Position numbers and translations under genes: made by a program. A stretch of 64,000 nucleotides of DNA from Candidatus Thorarchaeota archaeon (GTDB lineage Archaea > Asgardarchaeota > Thorarchaeia > Thorarchaeales > Thorarchaeaceae), in assembly GCA_011364985.1 (NCBI GenBank), contig RDOC01000006.1:1-64000 (forward strand). Direction: 5' to 3'. Shown one piece after another: positions 17,095-26,101 of this stretch; position 1 is the first letter of the stretch, and every line of letters begins with the position of its first letter. The notes under the pieces are model-generated. The model did no database searches, was not told where the DNA came from, and saw only the letters and a list, made by a program, of their open reading frames with translations.

Positions 17095-18873
17095 ATGCGC
17101 ATAAACGAACTCAGACAGATTTACCTTAGGTTCTTCAAGGAGCGAGAACATAAAACCATCCGTTCATCATCTCTTCTACCTGAGCACGATGCAACAGCTC
17201 TATTCACCATGGCAGGAATGCACCCGCTCATGCCATTTCTTCTTGGACAGCCACATCCGCAAGGTACCAGGCTTGTAAACGTACAGAAATGCATCCGAAT
17301 GACCGATATTGATGAAGTGGGAGACACGACACATCTTACATTCTTTGAAATGCTTGGCAATTGGAGCTTGGGAGACTATTGGAAGAAGGAGGCCATCACT
17401 TGGAGTTTCGAGTTTCTGACTTCGCCCGAATGGCTTGGGTTCAACAAGGAGAAGTTGTTTGTTACTGTTTTTGAGGGTGATGATGATGCCCCCAAAGACA
17501 CAGAAGCAATTGAGATTTGGAAAAGCGTGGGCATTCCAGAGAAACAAATCTATCCGCTCCCTAAGAGCGAGAATTGGTGGGGACCGCCGGGCGTTGTAGG
17601 CCCATGTGGTCCCTGCTCTGAAATGTTCATTGAAACCGATGATATTCCTAAATGCAGCCCTAAGTGTAGGCCGGGTTGTCATTGTGGACATTTCGTTGAG
17701 GTCTGGAATGATGTTTTCATGGAGTATAATCGGAAGGATGATGGTTCGTACGAGAAACTCAAGAGAAGGAATATTGACACTGGTATGGGAGTCGAACGAA
17801 CAGCAGCGATGCTGCAAGGAGTATCAACGGTTTATGAAACAGAAGCGTTTGTCCCCATGATTAATCGCATCAAGGATTTGGCTAGGAAGGACGAGCTGAT
17901 TGCGGAAGAGATGAGACTTGCTAGGATAATTGCAGATCATGTGAAGGCTGCCGTAATGATAATGGCCGACGATGCCCAAATTGCACCCTCTAATGTTGAG
18001 CACGGGTATATTGCACGAAGATTAATCAGAAAAGCCATTCTTTGCGCGGACAATTTGGGAATTGGCAAGGGGTTTCTGCAAAATCTGGCAGAGATTGTTA
18101 TCGATATGTACGAAGATATCTATGATGAGGTCAGGAGGAATTGTCAGTTCGTCATAGATAATCTCAGGGCAGAGGACACCAAGTTCAGAAACACACTGAA
18201 AAAGGCTCTTCGGAGGTTTGATCGCATCCTCAATGAAACGGGCACAATAACCGGCTCTGATGCCTTTCTTCTCTTTACAAGCTTTGGATTGCCACTTGAG
18301 ATGACAAGAGAACTTGCCCAAGAGAAAGGAATTTGGATAGACATTGATGAGTTCAGAAGACAATTCGAAGAGCACAGAGAGATGTCAAGGACTGCAACTG
18401 AAGGGAAGTTCAAGGGAGGCTTAGCTGACTATAGCGAAGAAATAACTAGGATGCATACAGCTACTCATCTTTTACAGGCTGCTTTGCGAAAGGTCCTTGG
18501 TGATGGAGTGCACCAGATGGGCAGTAATATAACGAAAGAACGCCTAAGATTCGATTTCTCCTTCTCTCGTAAAATGACTCCAGAGGAAATCGCAGAAGTT
18601 GAGAAGCTTGTAAACGAAGTGATTCAGCAGGACCTTCCAGTCGAACGTAGTTTCATGAGTTATGATGAAGCGATTGGTAAGGGCGCTCTGGCATTCTTCA
18701 AAGAGACGTATGGCGAGGAGGTCTCCGTCTATTCAGTTGGCGACTTTAGCATGGAACTCTGTGGAGGACCGCATGTTGAACGAACAGGAGTTCTACGAGG
18801 TTTCAAGATAACGAAGCAGAGGAAGATAGGAGCCAATGTAGTACGGGTACGTGCGATAATTTGCAATGCATGA
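17095..18873 (+). CDS. alaS: Alanyl-tRNA synthetase, short form lacking the C-Ala domain
   Basis: Charges tRNA-Ala with alanine. The 592 residues contain the class II catalytic core (GMHPLMPFLLGQPHPQG, FFEMLGNWSLGDYWKKEA, NIDTGMGVERTAAMLQG) and the editing domain with HTATH at about 453 and CGGPH at about 555. The protein stops right after the editing domain, so the C-terminal dimerisation/DHHA1 (C-Ala) domain of typical 850-900-residue enzymes is absent and not encoded nearby. A Cys-rich zinc-like cluster, CSPKCRPGCHCGH, sits near residue 190. The core looks bacterial rather than archaeal in style, resembling the short AlaRS I recall from candidate-phyla bacteria. It may be a second, acquired copy. 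Confidence 0.93.
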   Translation: MRINELRQIYLRFFKEREHKTIRSSSLLPEHDATALFTMAGMHPLMPFLLGQPHPQGTRLVNVQKCIRMTDIDEVGDTTHLTFFEMLGNWSLGDYWKKEAITWSFEFLTSPEWLGFNKEKLFVTVFEGDDDAPKDTEAIEIWKSVGIPEKQIYPLPKSENWWGPPGVVGPCGPCSEMFIETDDIPKCSPKCRPGCHCGHFVEVWNDVFMEYNRKDDGSYEKLKRRNIDTGMGVERTAAMLQGVSTVYETEAFVPMINRIKDLARKDELIAEEMRLARIIADHVKAAVMIMADDAQIAPSNVEHGYIARRLIRKAILCADNLGIGKGFLQNLAEIVIDMYEDIYDEVRRNCQFVIDNLRAEDTKFRNTLKKALRRFDRILNETGTITGSDAFLLFTSFGLPLEMTRELAQEKGIWIDIDEFRRQFEEHREMSRTATEGKFKGGLADYSEEITRMHTATHLLQAALRKVLGDGVHQMGSNITKERLRFDFSFSRKMTPEEIAEVEKLVNEVIQQDLPVERSFMSYDEAIGKGALAFFKETYGEEVSVYSVGDFSMELCGGPHVERTGVLRGFKITKQRKIGANVVRVRAIICNA

Positions 18874-18932
18874 TGCTAAACGTAAGGTCTATTTGTTTGA
18901 CTGCAGATGCTATCAATAGGTGCGGTAAATAG

Positions 18933-19367
18933 ATGCAGAGAAGGACAGGACCCAAGGTAGCAGCAGGGAAATGCGCAGTGCTATGTTTTTTCACGATATG
19001 GATTGGAACAGTTCTTGGCTTTGGTGTATTTGCCATTCCTTCAATGCCCTTCCCGTTCTCCCTGATTCCAATTGGCATGGCAATCTTTGGTTTCATACTT
19101 TGTATTGGAGTTCTGACGAGTAGTTCTAGAACGGCTGAACCTGTTGGTGTGGGTTCCGGATATTCTATAAGTACCACAGGCGATGCGATGTATGCGGATA
19201 GAAGAAGATCATATTCTCCCCGAAGAAAAGTGGTGTTTCAGGTACCTCCTATGTGTCCTTCCTGTGGCGCTCCACTTAGTACCGAAAGCGTTGAATGGGT
19301 TGGACCCCTAGAATGTCAATGCCCGTATTGCTTCGCAACTGTGGAGGCAGAAGAGAGAGAACTATGA
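18933..19367 (+). CDS. Two-helix membrane protein with C-terminal zinc ribbon
   Basis: 144 residues. Two hydrophobic helices (about 10-30 and 35-60) are followed by a Ser/Gly-rich stretch, a basic RRRSYSPRRK patch and a zinc ribbon made of CPSCGAPL and CPYC. Many archaeal membrane proteins carry such a tail; its role is not known. It lies in a same-strand run between alaS and the DUF47-PiT pair and ends 16 bases before the latter. Confidence 0.65.
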   Translation: MQRRTGPKVAAGKCAVLCFFTIWIGTVLGFGVFAIPSMPFPFSLIPIGMAIFGFILCIGVLTSSSRTAEPVGVGSGYSISTTGDAMYADRRRSYSPRRKVVFQVPPMCPSCGAPLSTESVEWVGPLECQCPYCFATVEAEEREL

Positions 19368-19383
19368 AAAATCGAGGTGAGCT

Positions 19384-20049
19384 GTGTTGGGTACATTTTC
19401 CCGAATATTCGGTCTAGGAGATAAGAAACTGCAAGGACAAGCAGATGAACTCCTACTAGACCTGAGTAAGGCTCTGCAATCAGCTAGTGCCAAGTTGAAC
19501 GTGTGTGCAGAAGATTGGTGCGAAGGAAAGCAAGAGCATCTCAATGAGTTAGAAGAGGAGATCATTACTCTGGAGAGGGAGGCGGACAGAATTAAAGACG
19601 AGCTCTTCGAGAAGATATTCTCAAAGCGGGCATATCTCCCACAGCAAACGCAGGAAAGGCATCAGCTTGTGGTGCACACGGACAGCGTCATCGACGCTGT
19701 TGAAGAAGCTGTCCGAGTGATGCTTGTTGGGCGCAAGTACAAACCACCCTCGAAAATCCATAAGATTGCAGAAAAATGCTGGATTTGTACTGACCATCTG
19801 CAAGACGCCATCAAGTATCTCTTTGAGGATTTTGGAAAGGCCATCGAATGTACAATAAAGATAGACAGAGTGAGAGAAGAGGCTAGGGACATACAATTCG
19901 AATTGTTGGACGACCTTTTCAACAAAGAGAAATGGAGTCCGAAAGAGGTGACACTCTTTCGTGCAATCTCCGAAAGAATTCTCAAGGTGGCAATAATGTC
20001 TGAACAGACTGCTGATTTCATCAGGACCCTTGCCGTAAAATACTCATAG
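19384..20049 (+). CDS. DUF47 (PhoU-like) phosphate transport regulator
   Basis: 221 residues of helical DUF47/PhoU-like protein, the usual partner of PiT phosphate transporters. It has a GLGDKK N-terminus, the ELEEEIITLEREADRIKDELFEKIF helix and the LPQQTQERHQLV and SVIDAVEEAVRVM segments. Start is GTG 19384 or the next codon, TTG 19387, both close to a GAGGTGA ribosome-binding site. The gene is 12 bases upstream of the PiT gene, so the two form an operon. It is likely to control phosphate flux through that transporter. Confidence 0.88.
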   Translation: MLGTFSRIFGLGDKKLQGQADELLLDLSKALQSASAKLNVCAEDWCEGKQEHLNELEEEIITLEREADRIKDELFEKIFSKRAYLPQQTQERHQLVVHTDSVIDAVEEAVRVMLVGRKYKPPSKIHKIAEKCWICTDHLQDAIKYLFEDFGKAIECTIKIDRVREEARDIQFELLDDLFNKEKWSPKEVTLFRAISERILKVAIMSEQTADFIRTLAVKYS

Positions 20050-20061
20050 CCAGAGGAGCCG

Positions 20062-21096
20062 ATGGAATTGGAGCCCTTGCTTCTAGGCGCCTTGCTCGTC
20101 ATCAGTTTTCTTGTTGCTTTTGCAATTGGAAGTAATGATGAAGCCATGGCGCCGGCAGTCGGAGCAAATGTGTTCACAGTCAGAACTGCAGTACTCATTG
20201 GAGGATTCATCACCATAGTCGGAGCCGTTTCCTTGGGTAGCAATGTTTCAGAGAAAGTAGGGTCTGACTTGGTAGGGGGAAAGACTGTATCAACAGAGAT
20301 GGTCTTTTCTGTTCTTATATCGATAGCAATATGGCTGATTATAGCCTCATCAACTAAAGGGCTTCCAATTAGTACAACTCAGTGCATTGTTGGTTCGATT
20401 ATAGGGGTTGCTGGTTTTGCTCCTTTTGTAGGATATGATGGATGGGGCATGGAGGCAATCGACTGGTTTGTTGTTCTAGAGGTCTTTGCTGGATGGATTA
20501 TCTCCCCAATTATCGGGTTCCTGATTGCCGCAGCCGTGTTCGCAGTCGTGAGAAGACTTCAGAAACGGGCCCAAGGTTTTACTGCTCTTGAGAGGCAAGA
20601 GCAAATTGCAGCATACGGGCTTGCGGTCTTTCTTATAATAACCTCCTTAAGTAGGGGTGGTAATGACGTTGCCAATGCAATTGCACCGGTTATTGTGCTG
20701 CCAGAGTTTCTAGGAACTACTCAATTGGGGCCATTTGTTTTCTCGGCCACATTGATCCCGCTTCTTGTTGGCGGTTGCGGAATGGCTTTGGGCCTTATTG
20801 TCATCGGTCGAAAAGTAATCAAGACTCTTGCAACAGAAGTTGTTTCTCTCTCTCCATCTTCGGCACTCTCAGCAACCATCTCAGTTGCTGTGATTCTGCT
20901 TCTTGGAACACTTATTGGGTTACCACTTAGTGGGACTCATCTGCTTGTTGCGGCTCTTATTGCGGTAGGATGGGTTGCTGATACTCCTGTCCAGATGCAA
21001 CAAGTGAAAGAGATACTGATATCTTGGATCGTCACTGTTCCAGTATCGGCCATTTTGGGAGTGGCGGTTCTCTGGATGATCGCACCTATCTTCTAA
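20062..21096 (+). CDS. pit: PiT family inorganic phosphate transporter
   Basis: 344 residues and about 10 helices. Both signature halves are present: 'AIGSNDEAMAPAVGANVF' near the N-terminus, and SRGGNDVANAIAPV near residue 200. PiT transporters take up phosphate with cations. An SD-like gagga lies just before the ATG, which follows the DUF47 gene by 12 bases. The end overlaps the convergent MBL gene by 11 bases. An alkaline phosphatase at 47.7 kb could supply the substrate, but it is not linked. Confidence 0.93.
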   Translation: MELEPLLLGALLVISFLVAFAIGSNDEAMAPAVGANVFTVRTAVLIGGFITIVGAVSLGSNVSEKVGSDLVGGKTVSTEMVFSVLISIAIWLIIASSTKGLPISTTQCIVGSIIGVAGFAPFVGYDGWGMEAIDWFVVLEVFAGWIISPIIGFLIAAAVFAVVRRLQKRAQGFTALERQEQIAAYGLAVFLIITSLSRGGNDVANAIAPVIVLPEFLGTTQLGPFVFSATLIPLLVGGCGMALGLIVIGRKVIKTLATEVVSLSPSSALSATISVAVILLLGTLIGLPLSGTHLLVAALIAVGWVADTPVQMQQVKEILISWIVTVPVSAILGVAVLWMIAPIF

Positions 21097-21922
21097 GCCT
21101 CTTCTTGATTCTTTCGTGTCTGACGATGGGAATCCTATGGATGAGTAAGAAGTCCTTCGCTTGAGAGCCAAGTGCTCTAGCCTCATCTTCGGAGAGATGG
21201 ACTCTCCTCTTTGATCTGGGAGTTTCTCTTCTAGTTGCCTCGATTATTGCCAAATCTGAACCGCAAACTAGATTCTCGACGGCTTTGCATGAACGTGTGT
21301 CACCTGTATATGCAAGAAGAGTCTTGCCAACTCTTACTGTATAACCTACGGCAGGCATCAATATCTCGTTCTCTTCATCTATATTCTCCATTCCAAAATG
21401 TTCTACTTGATGAGCCTTCACCTTGAAGGAAGCTGTGCCGAAAACGGCCCCATCAAGCATTTCATGGAATTCAATTGAATATGGCAGTGTTTCGCTGTAG
21501 ATTTTCCTGAAGTGGGTAATGACGGTGATTGCTTCAATACAGCCTTTCGGAAGCAGGATATGCAAAGGGCGACTTCTTTTCATCATTCTTAGGAATCCGA
21601 GAAGGGTATGAAGGCCACCCATATGGTCAAAATGGCCGTGGGAAATCGCAAGAAGGTCAATGGCTTCAATGAAGCTTCTCTCACCTTTGGAGAGAAGGTC
21701 TCTTGTGGCGCCGTCTCCCACATCTAACAACATGATTCTTTCAGTTGCCTTTGAAATGACAACTATTATAGTGCTCACTCCTGCAGCGCTATAAGGAATA
21801 TGAACTGTCACTTCCTCATTCTCCCACTGGAAAGGACCTGTAATTGCACTCAGCTTTTTCACCATCTGAAAGGAATGAATCGAGACCTTGAGGGATGAAA
21901 CGATTTCACCCCTCAATTGCAC
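21086..21922 (-). CDS. MBL-fold metallo-hydrolase (RNase Z/ElaC-like)
   Basis: 278 residues. The metallo-beta-lactamase motif 'LLAISHGHFDHMGGLHTLLG' supplies the zinc ligands near residue 85. A later His falls in KAHQVEHFG, the bridging Asp in YTGDTR, and a further motif reads RRVHLSEDEARALG. The order, the ...DLAIIEAT... segment and the HLS motif resemble RNase Z/ElaC-type or DHPPP-synthase-type proteins. The true tRNA 3'-processing flexible arm is not evident, so I keep a general call. It overlaps the end of the PiT gene and follows the membrane gene at 21929 by 6 bases, a probable operon. Confidence 0.8.
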   Translation of the reverse strand: MQLRGEIVSSLKVSIHSFQMVKKLSAITGPFQWENEEVTVHIPYSAAGVSTIIVVISKATERIMLLDVGDGATRDLLSKGERSFIEAIDLLAISHGHFDHMGGLHTLLGFLRMMKRSRPLHILLPKGCIEAITVITHFRKIYSETLPYSIEFHEMLDGAVFGTASFKVKAHQVEHFGMENIDEENEILMPAVGYTVRVGKTLLAYTGDTRSCKAVENLVCGSDLAIIEATRRETPRSKRRVHLSEDEARALGSQAKDFLLIHRIPIVRHERIKKRLRR

Positions 21923-21928
21923 TTGAAG

Positions 21929-23032
21929 TTAGTCGTAACCCATTGCAGGTACTCGAGCCAAGAGGTTCATGAGATACCCTATTAGGACAGACACTACTAG
22001 ACCCGCAGTGGCAAAGAGAAGAACATCAACCCAAGTCGGAACAGCTCCACTCATGAGCTGAACAATGCTCCAGTAGACACTAGAAAGGGTGAGTCCGGAG
22101 AAAGCGACTTTCTTTAATGGGACCTTCACACTCTTGGTCTGAAAGGCACCAATCTTTGTCATCGCAGCTGCAAGTGTACCACCATCATCGCGTTTCAGCT
22201 TCAGCGCCCTTGATAGCTTGCCTACGGGCACCTTGCTCTTCGGCTTGACGATGTCCATGGCTTTTGGAGCTCTCTTAGCTATGTCTTCGGATACACCTTC
22301 TCTCATTACCATGTTCACAAGTTCATCTTTGCCAATTTTCTCGCCAGACCTCTTTGACTTCCGTCTGAGAACAACTGCAGAAGGGAATATATCCGTGCCT
22401 TGTTTCATCTTCCTTGCTGCTAGAATACCCCGTTGGAACTCGTCCAGAGCCAACAGGAGGGAGAAGATGGCCATGACAGCAAACCCGACCGTAATCAGTC
22501 CATTCACAGACATCAAAGCAGCCGCACCTTGGGGTCCTATCTGTAGCACAAAATGGTCTGATACTGTGTCATTTACTGTGGGGGTGGACAGAAGCGAATA
22601 TGTGAAAGTGAATCTACCCGTGATTGTGCCTGACAGGAAATCTAAGCCACTTGAGCCGAAAAGTTCAGAAAGTGGAATTGTCCCGTTTAGAAGATTTGCA
22701 CAGTGTCCTGATGGAAGGGAAATCTCCAGGGGAAACGGATTGTTCACAAAAGGAACGCCCATGTATTCCATTGTAAATAGCCCCGAATGAATGGTGAGAT
22801 TCTTGCCTGTTTGAATATCCAAAGTAATAGGCAAGTCCTCCGAAAGGTTGACTGGAATTGGACTTGATATATCCGAATCAGCTGCGGAAACTCCATCAAC
22901 TTCAAGGAGAAACGCCAATTCATTATTGCCGCTCCATCCGGTTGGTTGGGCAGCAGTGGGCTGCACAGCAGATGAGCATAGAAGAATAGCAACCAGTACG
23001 AGAAGCGCCAGGTCTGACAGTGTCGTTCGCAA
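21929..23032 (-). CDS. Secreted-type membrane protein with cytoplasmic Lys-rich linker
   Basis: 367 residues. A signal peptide (LALLVLVAILLCSSAVQPTAAQ) is followed by an extracellular beta-rich region of about 140 residues with several N-x-S/T sites. A transmembrane helix follows near 180-200, then a cytoplasmic basic segment (RRKSKRSGEKIGKDELVNMV), and two more helices end the chain. The family is not recognised. It lies 6 bases upstream of the MBL gene on the same strand. Confidence 0.65.
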   Translation of the reverse strand: MRTTLSDLALLVLVAILLCSSAVQPTAAQPTGWSGNNELAFLLEVDGVSAADSDISSPIPVNLSEDLPITLDIQTGKNLTIHSGLFTMEYMGVPFVNNPFPLEISLPSGHCANLLNGTIPLSELFGSSGLDFLSGTITGRFTFTYSLLSTPTVNDTVSDHFVLQIGPQGAAALMSVNGLITVGFAVMAIFSLLLALDEFQRGILAARKMKQGTDIFPSAVVLRRKSKRSGEKIGKDELVNMVMREGVSEDIAKRAPKAMDIVKPKSKVPVGKLSRALKLKRDDGGTLAAAMTKIGAFQTKSVKVPLKKVAFSGLTLSSVYWSIVQLMSGAVPTWVDVLLFATAGLVVSVLIGYLMNLLARVPAMGYD

Positions 23033-23123
23033 TTCTTGGAGACCTCATTAATCTGAATACCCCTCTTGGATAGTGGATTCTCTCTTTTATGATATCTGGT
23101 GCTTTTATACTATTGAGAGATAT

Positions 23124-23501
23124 TTACGAGTCCTCTTTATCAAGTCCAAGAGCCTCATTGAGTTGTTTATCGAATTCTTTGTCTGCTTCTTCTGGATCGA
23201 AGACAACCTTAGGTCTTGAAATAGGCTGATCTGGCAGCTCCCAATTTGATGCCAAACCCAGCCCAAAACCAGCCCCTGTAGAAAGAATACTCAGTACTGC
23301 TTCAAAAGTGCCAACATCTATGATTGATCCTAGTGCAAGAATAATGATGGTACCTCCAAGCAAAGTGAAAGATAGTCCAATTAGGGCTCGATCACGAAGG
23401 GTCAGCCGCTTAGCTCCACCTATGGCATAGCCAACTATAAATCCGATCAACAAGCCGGGTGCACCGAATAAGAATCGGTCATAGGGAGTAAATGGCTGCA
23501 A
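23124..23501 (-). CDS. Small membrane protein with acidic tail
   Basis: 125 residues with three to four hydrophobic stretches (LLIGFIVGYAIGG, IGLSFTLLGGTIIILAL, GTFEAVLSILSTGAGFGLGL). A charged tail follows, EEADKEFDKQLNEALGLDKED. Start is at 23501 by frame. Family not recognised. It is upstream of the signal-peptide protein on the same strand, about 90 bases away. Confidence 0.6.
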   Translation of the reverse strand: MQPFTPYDRFLFGAPGLLIGFIVGYAIGGAKRLTLRDRALIGLSFTLLGGTIIILALGSIIDVGTFEAVLSILSTGAGFGLGLASNWELPDQPISRPKVVFDPEEADKEFDKQLNEALGLDKEDS

Positions 23502-23610
23502 CTGACTCTACCTCTTTGTGGTATATTCATGGTACTCTCAGAGCATAGATAATCCTTGCCATCTTCCTCTGTCAAAACAGTTTTACCATTGAAGATTGTA
23601 GAGATCCCTT

Positions 23611-24180
23611 GTGAGCAAAATGGGCGAAGAAACGAACATGATATTGCATGAGATTGTGAAACGTCGGAGTGGACGTGCGTTCTCTCAAAAGCCAATATCT
23701 GACGAGATGCTTGGTTCTATTCTTCAAGCAGGAAGAAGAGCACCATCTTGCGCAAACACTCAGGCTTGGAACTTCATTGTTCTGAAATCACCAGATGTAC
23801 TCGAAAAGGCTCATGAAGCATTGTCAAGAGGAAATGCATGGGGAAAACGGGCCCCAATTATGGTCATTGTCGCAGCAAAGGAAAATGCGGGATGCGGGGC
23901 ACATGGACTGCCGTATTTCATGATGGATATTGGCCTAGCCACAGAGAACATACTCCTTCAGTCAGTTCATCTTGGACTTATGGCGCACCCAACGGCAGGA
24001 TGGGATGAAGAGAGACTCAAGGAAATCACGGGAATTCCTGAGGAGTATCGAATTGGCACTGTCATATTCATCGGGTACGAAGACGATCTTGACAAGCTAG
24101 ATGAGAGAACCAAAGAAAAGGAGAAGATGGGCTTCTCTAGGAAGCCACTATCTGAGATTGTCCACTTGGATAAGTGGTAG
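23611..24180 (+). CDS. Nitroreductase family FMN protein
   Basis: About 180-189 residues. The nitroreductase signature is VKRRSGRAFSQKPI at the N-terminus, the 'GRRAPSCANTQAWNFIVL' FMN-contact segment and 'MDIGLATENILLQSVHLGL', with the usual FIGYED end. These FMN enzymes use NAD(P)H to reduce nitro, quinone or flavin substrates. Start is uncertain: GTG 23611, ATG 23620 or ATG 23638. The last begins MILHEIVKRRSG, the typical family N-terminus. The downstream gene on the other strand is the small zinc protein. Confidence 0.9.
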   Translation: MSKMGEETNMILHEIVKRRSGRAFSQKPISDEMLGSILQAGRRAPSCANTQAWNFIVLKSPDVLEKAHEALSRGNAWGKRAPIMVIVAAKENAGCGAHGLPYFMMDIGLATENILLQSVHLGLMAHPTAGWDEERLKEITGIPEEYRIGTVIFIGYEDDLDKLDERTKEKEKMGFSRKPLSEIVHLDKW

Positions 24181-24181
24181 A

Positions 24182-24349
24182 TCACGGCTTGTATTCCATC
24201 ACGTGCCCACAATGTGATGGCAGGCTCTGGTGTCCACAAGCAGCACCCATCCAACACACCAGTTGATCACCCTCTTGATGCATTTCGCGGCCGCAGTGAA
24301 CAGGTACTGTGACTTCTTCTCCACATTTAACACATACTAGTTTGGCCAT
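24182..24349 (-). CDS. 55-residue zinc-binding protein
   Basis: Short gene from ATG 24349 to TGA 24182. The product starts MAKLVCVKCGEEVTVP and contains CVKCG, VHCGREM, CWMGAACG and SHCGHVM. It is a compact repeat of Cys/His knuckles with an internal duplication (HCGxxM occurs twice). I recall similar small proteins in archaea, of unknown role. Length, codon use and the eight Cys/His ligands support a real gene. It is convergent with the nitroreductase gene, 1 base apart. Confidence 0.8.
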   Translation of the reverse strand: MAKLVCVKCGEEVTVPVHCGREMHQEGDQLVCWMGAACGHQSLPSHCGHVMEYKP

Positions 24350-24420
24350 TATGATATCCTCTTGTGAATTCTTGGCTTAACAATAGTGAAATTATCGGCT
24401 ATAAACCTTTACTTCTGACA

Positions 24421-25686
24421 TCAAGAACCAATAGGGTGGTACTTCCTTGAGTCCTCGCTGAATACTTTCTCGGATGTTTTGTTAGCTCCTGGCGTGTCGA
24501 GTTCAATATCTCGTCTTTGTCCTTTATCCAGAGAAAGAATCTCTCTAAAAACCTCATTCTGGATTATAAGCCGCTGTACTTCATTACTTCCAGTCCAAAT
24601 TGTAGCTAATCTTGCATCGCGGTATAACCGCTCAATAGGATACACATCTGTGTAACCAATTCCACCCAGAATCTGCATTGCTTCATGAACCGCCTGAAAG
24701 CCGGCTTCGGTGGCAAAAACCTTCGCTTGAGATACCTCTTTTCGGCACCAAGCCCCTGTATCGGCGACCTTAGCAGCACGATAAACAAGCCCTCTTGCAG
24801 CATCTAGTTGGGTCATGCAGTCGGCTACCTTGAAACTAATAGCTTCGAACCTCCGTATCTGGCGCCCAAATGCCTCACGCTTGTCAGCATATCGAGCAGC
24901 AATCTCCAGAGCAATTTGACCCATGCCAATGGGCCCTGCAGCTGAAGTCAATCGTTCAGGAACCATCATTGCATTAAACACAGCGTTCCCATCGTTAAGA
25001 TCACCCACAAGGCGATCCTTCGAGACTTCTGTGTTTCTCATTACTATGCGTGCTGCGCCCATTCCTCTGCAGCCCATGAGCTCATACTCTTCTTCTACTT
25101 TGACACCGTCGTCCCTTTCCACAATGAAAGCGCTGAGTGATTTGTGGGGAGCTGCCTGAAAATCCGTCTTAGCATATACAAGAAAATAGTCAGCCCCAAC
25201 GCCGCCTGCTACGAACCGCTTCTCACCATTAAGGATGAAGTCGTCATCCTGCTCAACTGCTGTTGTGTTCGTGCCGAAGAAGTCAGAACCCCCTCTTGGC
25301 TCTGACAGACCCTCTCCACAGATCATTTTACCCTTCAGTGTAGGCAGCAAGTACTTCTTCTTCTGTTCAGCCGAACCGAATCTGTTGATTCCTTCACCGA
25401 TTATGCTAGGCAGGGAATAGGCACATCCCAACGCAATTCCCAATACGCCCATTTCTTCAACGGCAAGCATTTCAGAAACCCAGCCAAGATTTCTTCCACC
25501 AAATTCCTTAGGAAATCGAAGGCCCAGAAGTTTGGCCTTCCCTGCGGCTCGAATGAATTCGTATGGATATTCCTTTTCGCGTGAGTCCATTGCAATTATC
25601 AGACTACTGTCAACTTTGTCCCGAACAAAAGCGCGTACCTCCTCGCGAAGATTAATCTCATTCTTGGTAAGTAGCACATCAAACAA
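24421..25686 (-). CDS. Acyl-CoA dehydrogenase
   Basis: 421 residues. FAD-dependent oxidation of acyl-CoA to enoyl-CoA. Landmarks: CGEGLSEPRGGSDFFGTNT (FAD and substrate loop), 'YADKREAFGRQIRRFEAI' and 'AMQILGGIGYTDVYPIERLYRDARLATIWTG' at the C-terminus. The catalytic base lies in the usual region near TGSNEVQR, but I cannot fix it from sequence alone. The gene starts just downstream (24 bases) of a ferredoxin gene on the same strand, which could pass electrons. Chain-length specificity is unknown. Confidence 0.92.
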   Translation of the reverse strand: MFDVLLTKNEINLREEVRAFVRDKVDSSLIIAMDSREKEYPYEFIRAAGKAKLLGLRFPKEFGGRNLGWVSEMLAVEEMGVLGIALGCAYSLPSIIGEGINRFGSAEQKKKYLLPTLKGKMICGEGLSEPRGGSDFFGTNTTAVEQDDDFILNGEKRFVAGGVGADYFLVYAKTDFQAAPHKSLSAFIVERDDGVKVEEEYELMGCRGMGAARIVMRNTEVSKDRLVGDLNDGNAVFNAMMVPERLTSAAGPIGMGQIALEIAARYADKREAFGRQIRRFEAISFKVADCMTQLDAARGLVYRAAKVADTGAWCRKEVSQAKVFATEAGFQAVHEAMQILGGIGYTDVYPIERLYRDARLATIWTGSNEVQRLIIQNEVFREILSLDKGQRRDIELDTPGANKTSEKVFSEDSRKYHPIGS

Positions 25687-25709
25687 TGTTCAGACCTCTA
25701 TTGAAATTC

Positions 25710-26051
25710 CTATACATCGCCCAATAAAGAATCTAAGGTTTCTTGAGAACCATCCTGACGGTGGACATGTATGGCCTCAACTGGACAAACAATCTCGCAG
25801 AGCAAACAAATGATGCATTCATTCTCATTTAATGGGTCAACAACCTGCACACCCTGGGGTGTCTTCCACGGCACAAAGACATCTGTAGGACATGCGCTAA
25901 TGCACTTCATGCATCCGATGCAGGATTCGATAAGAACCCCAACAGCCATTCCATGAATCTCATCTTTGCCTGTTTCACTTCGCCATACTGAATGGCCTTC
26001 ATGCTTTGAAACGATTCTCCAGTCATTTCTGAAATTATTATCAATTGGCAC
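25710..26051 (-). CDS. Ferredoxin with two 4Fe-4S motifs
   Basis: 113 residues. Two CxxCxxCxxxCP motifs are present: CIGCMKCISACP near residue 42 and CIICLLCEIVCP near residue 80, separated by an acidic loop. A 40-residue N-terminal extension precedes them. Start is GTG at 26051. It is 24 bases upstream of the acyl-CoA dehydrogenase, so the two are probably cotranscribed, and it may act as its electron carrier. This pairing resembles ETF-QO-type or FixX ferredoxin partners, but that is inference. Confidence 0.85.
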   Translation of the reverse strand: MPIDNNFRNDWRIVSKHEGHSVWRSETGKDEIHGMAVGVLIESCIGCMKCISACPTDVFVPWKTPQGVQVVDPLNENECIICLLCEIVCPVEAIHVHRQDGSQETLDSLLGDV

Positions 26052-26101
26052 ATCATAAGAGCTACAGGAGATTCTATTGAGTGTATTTCTGAAGCTAGAT
26101 G

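Noticed and set aside
22218..22790. Plus-strand frame of 190 codons
   Set aside because: Shadow of the signal-peptide protein at 21929-23032, with no recognisable domain.
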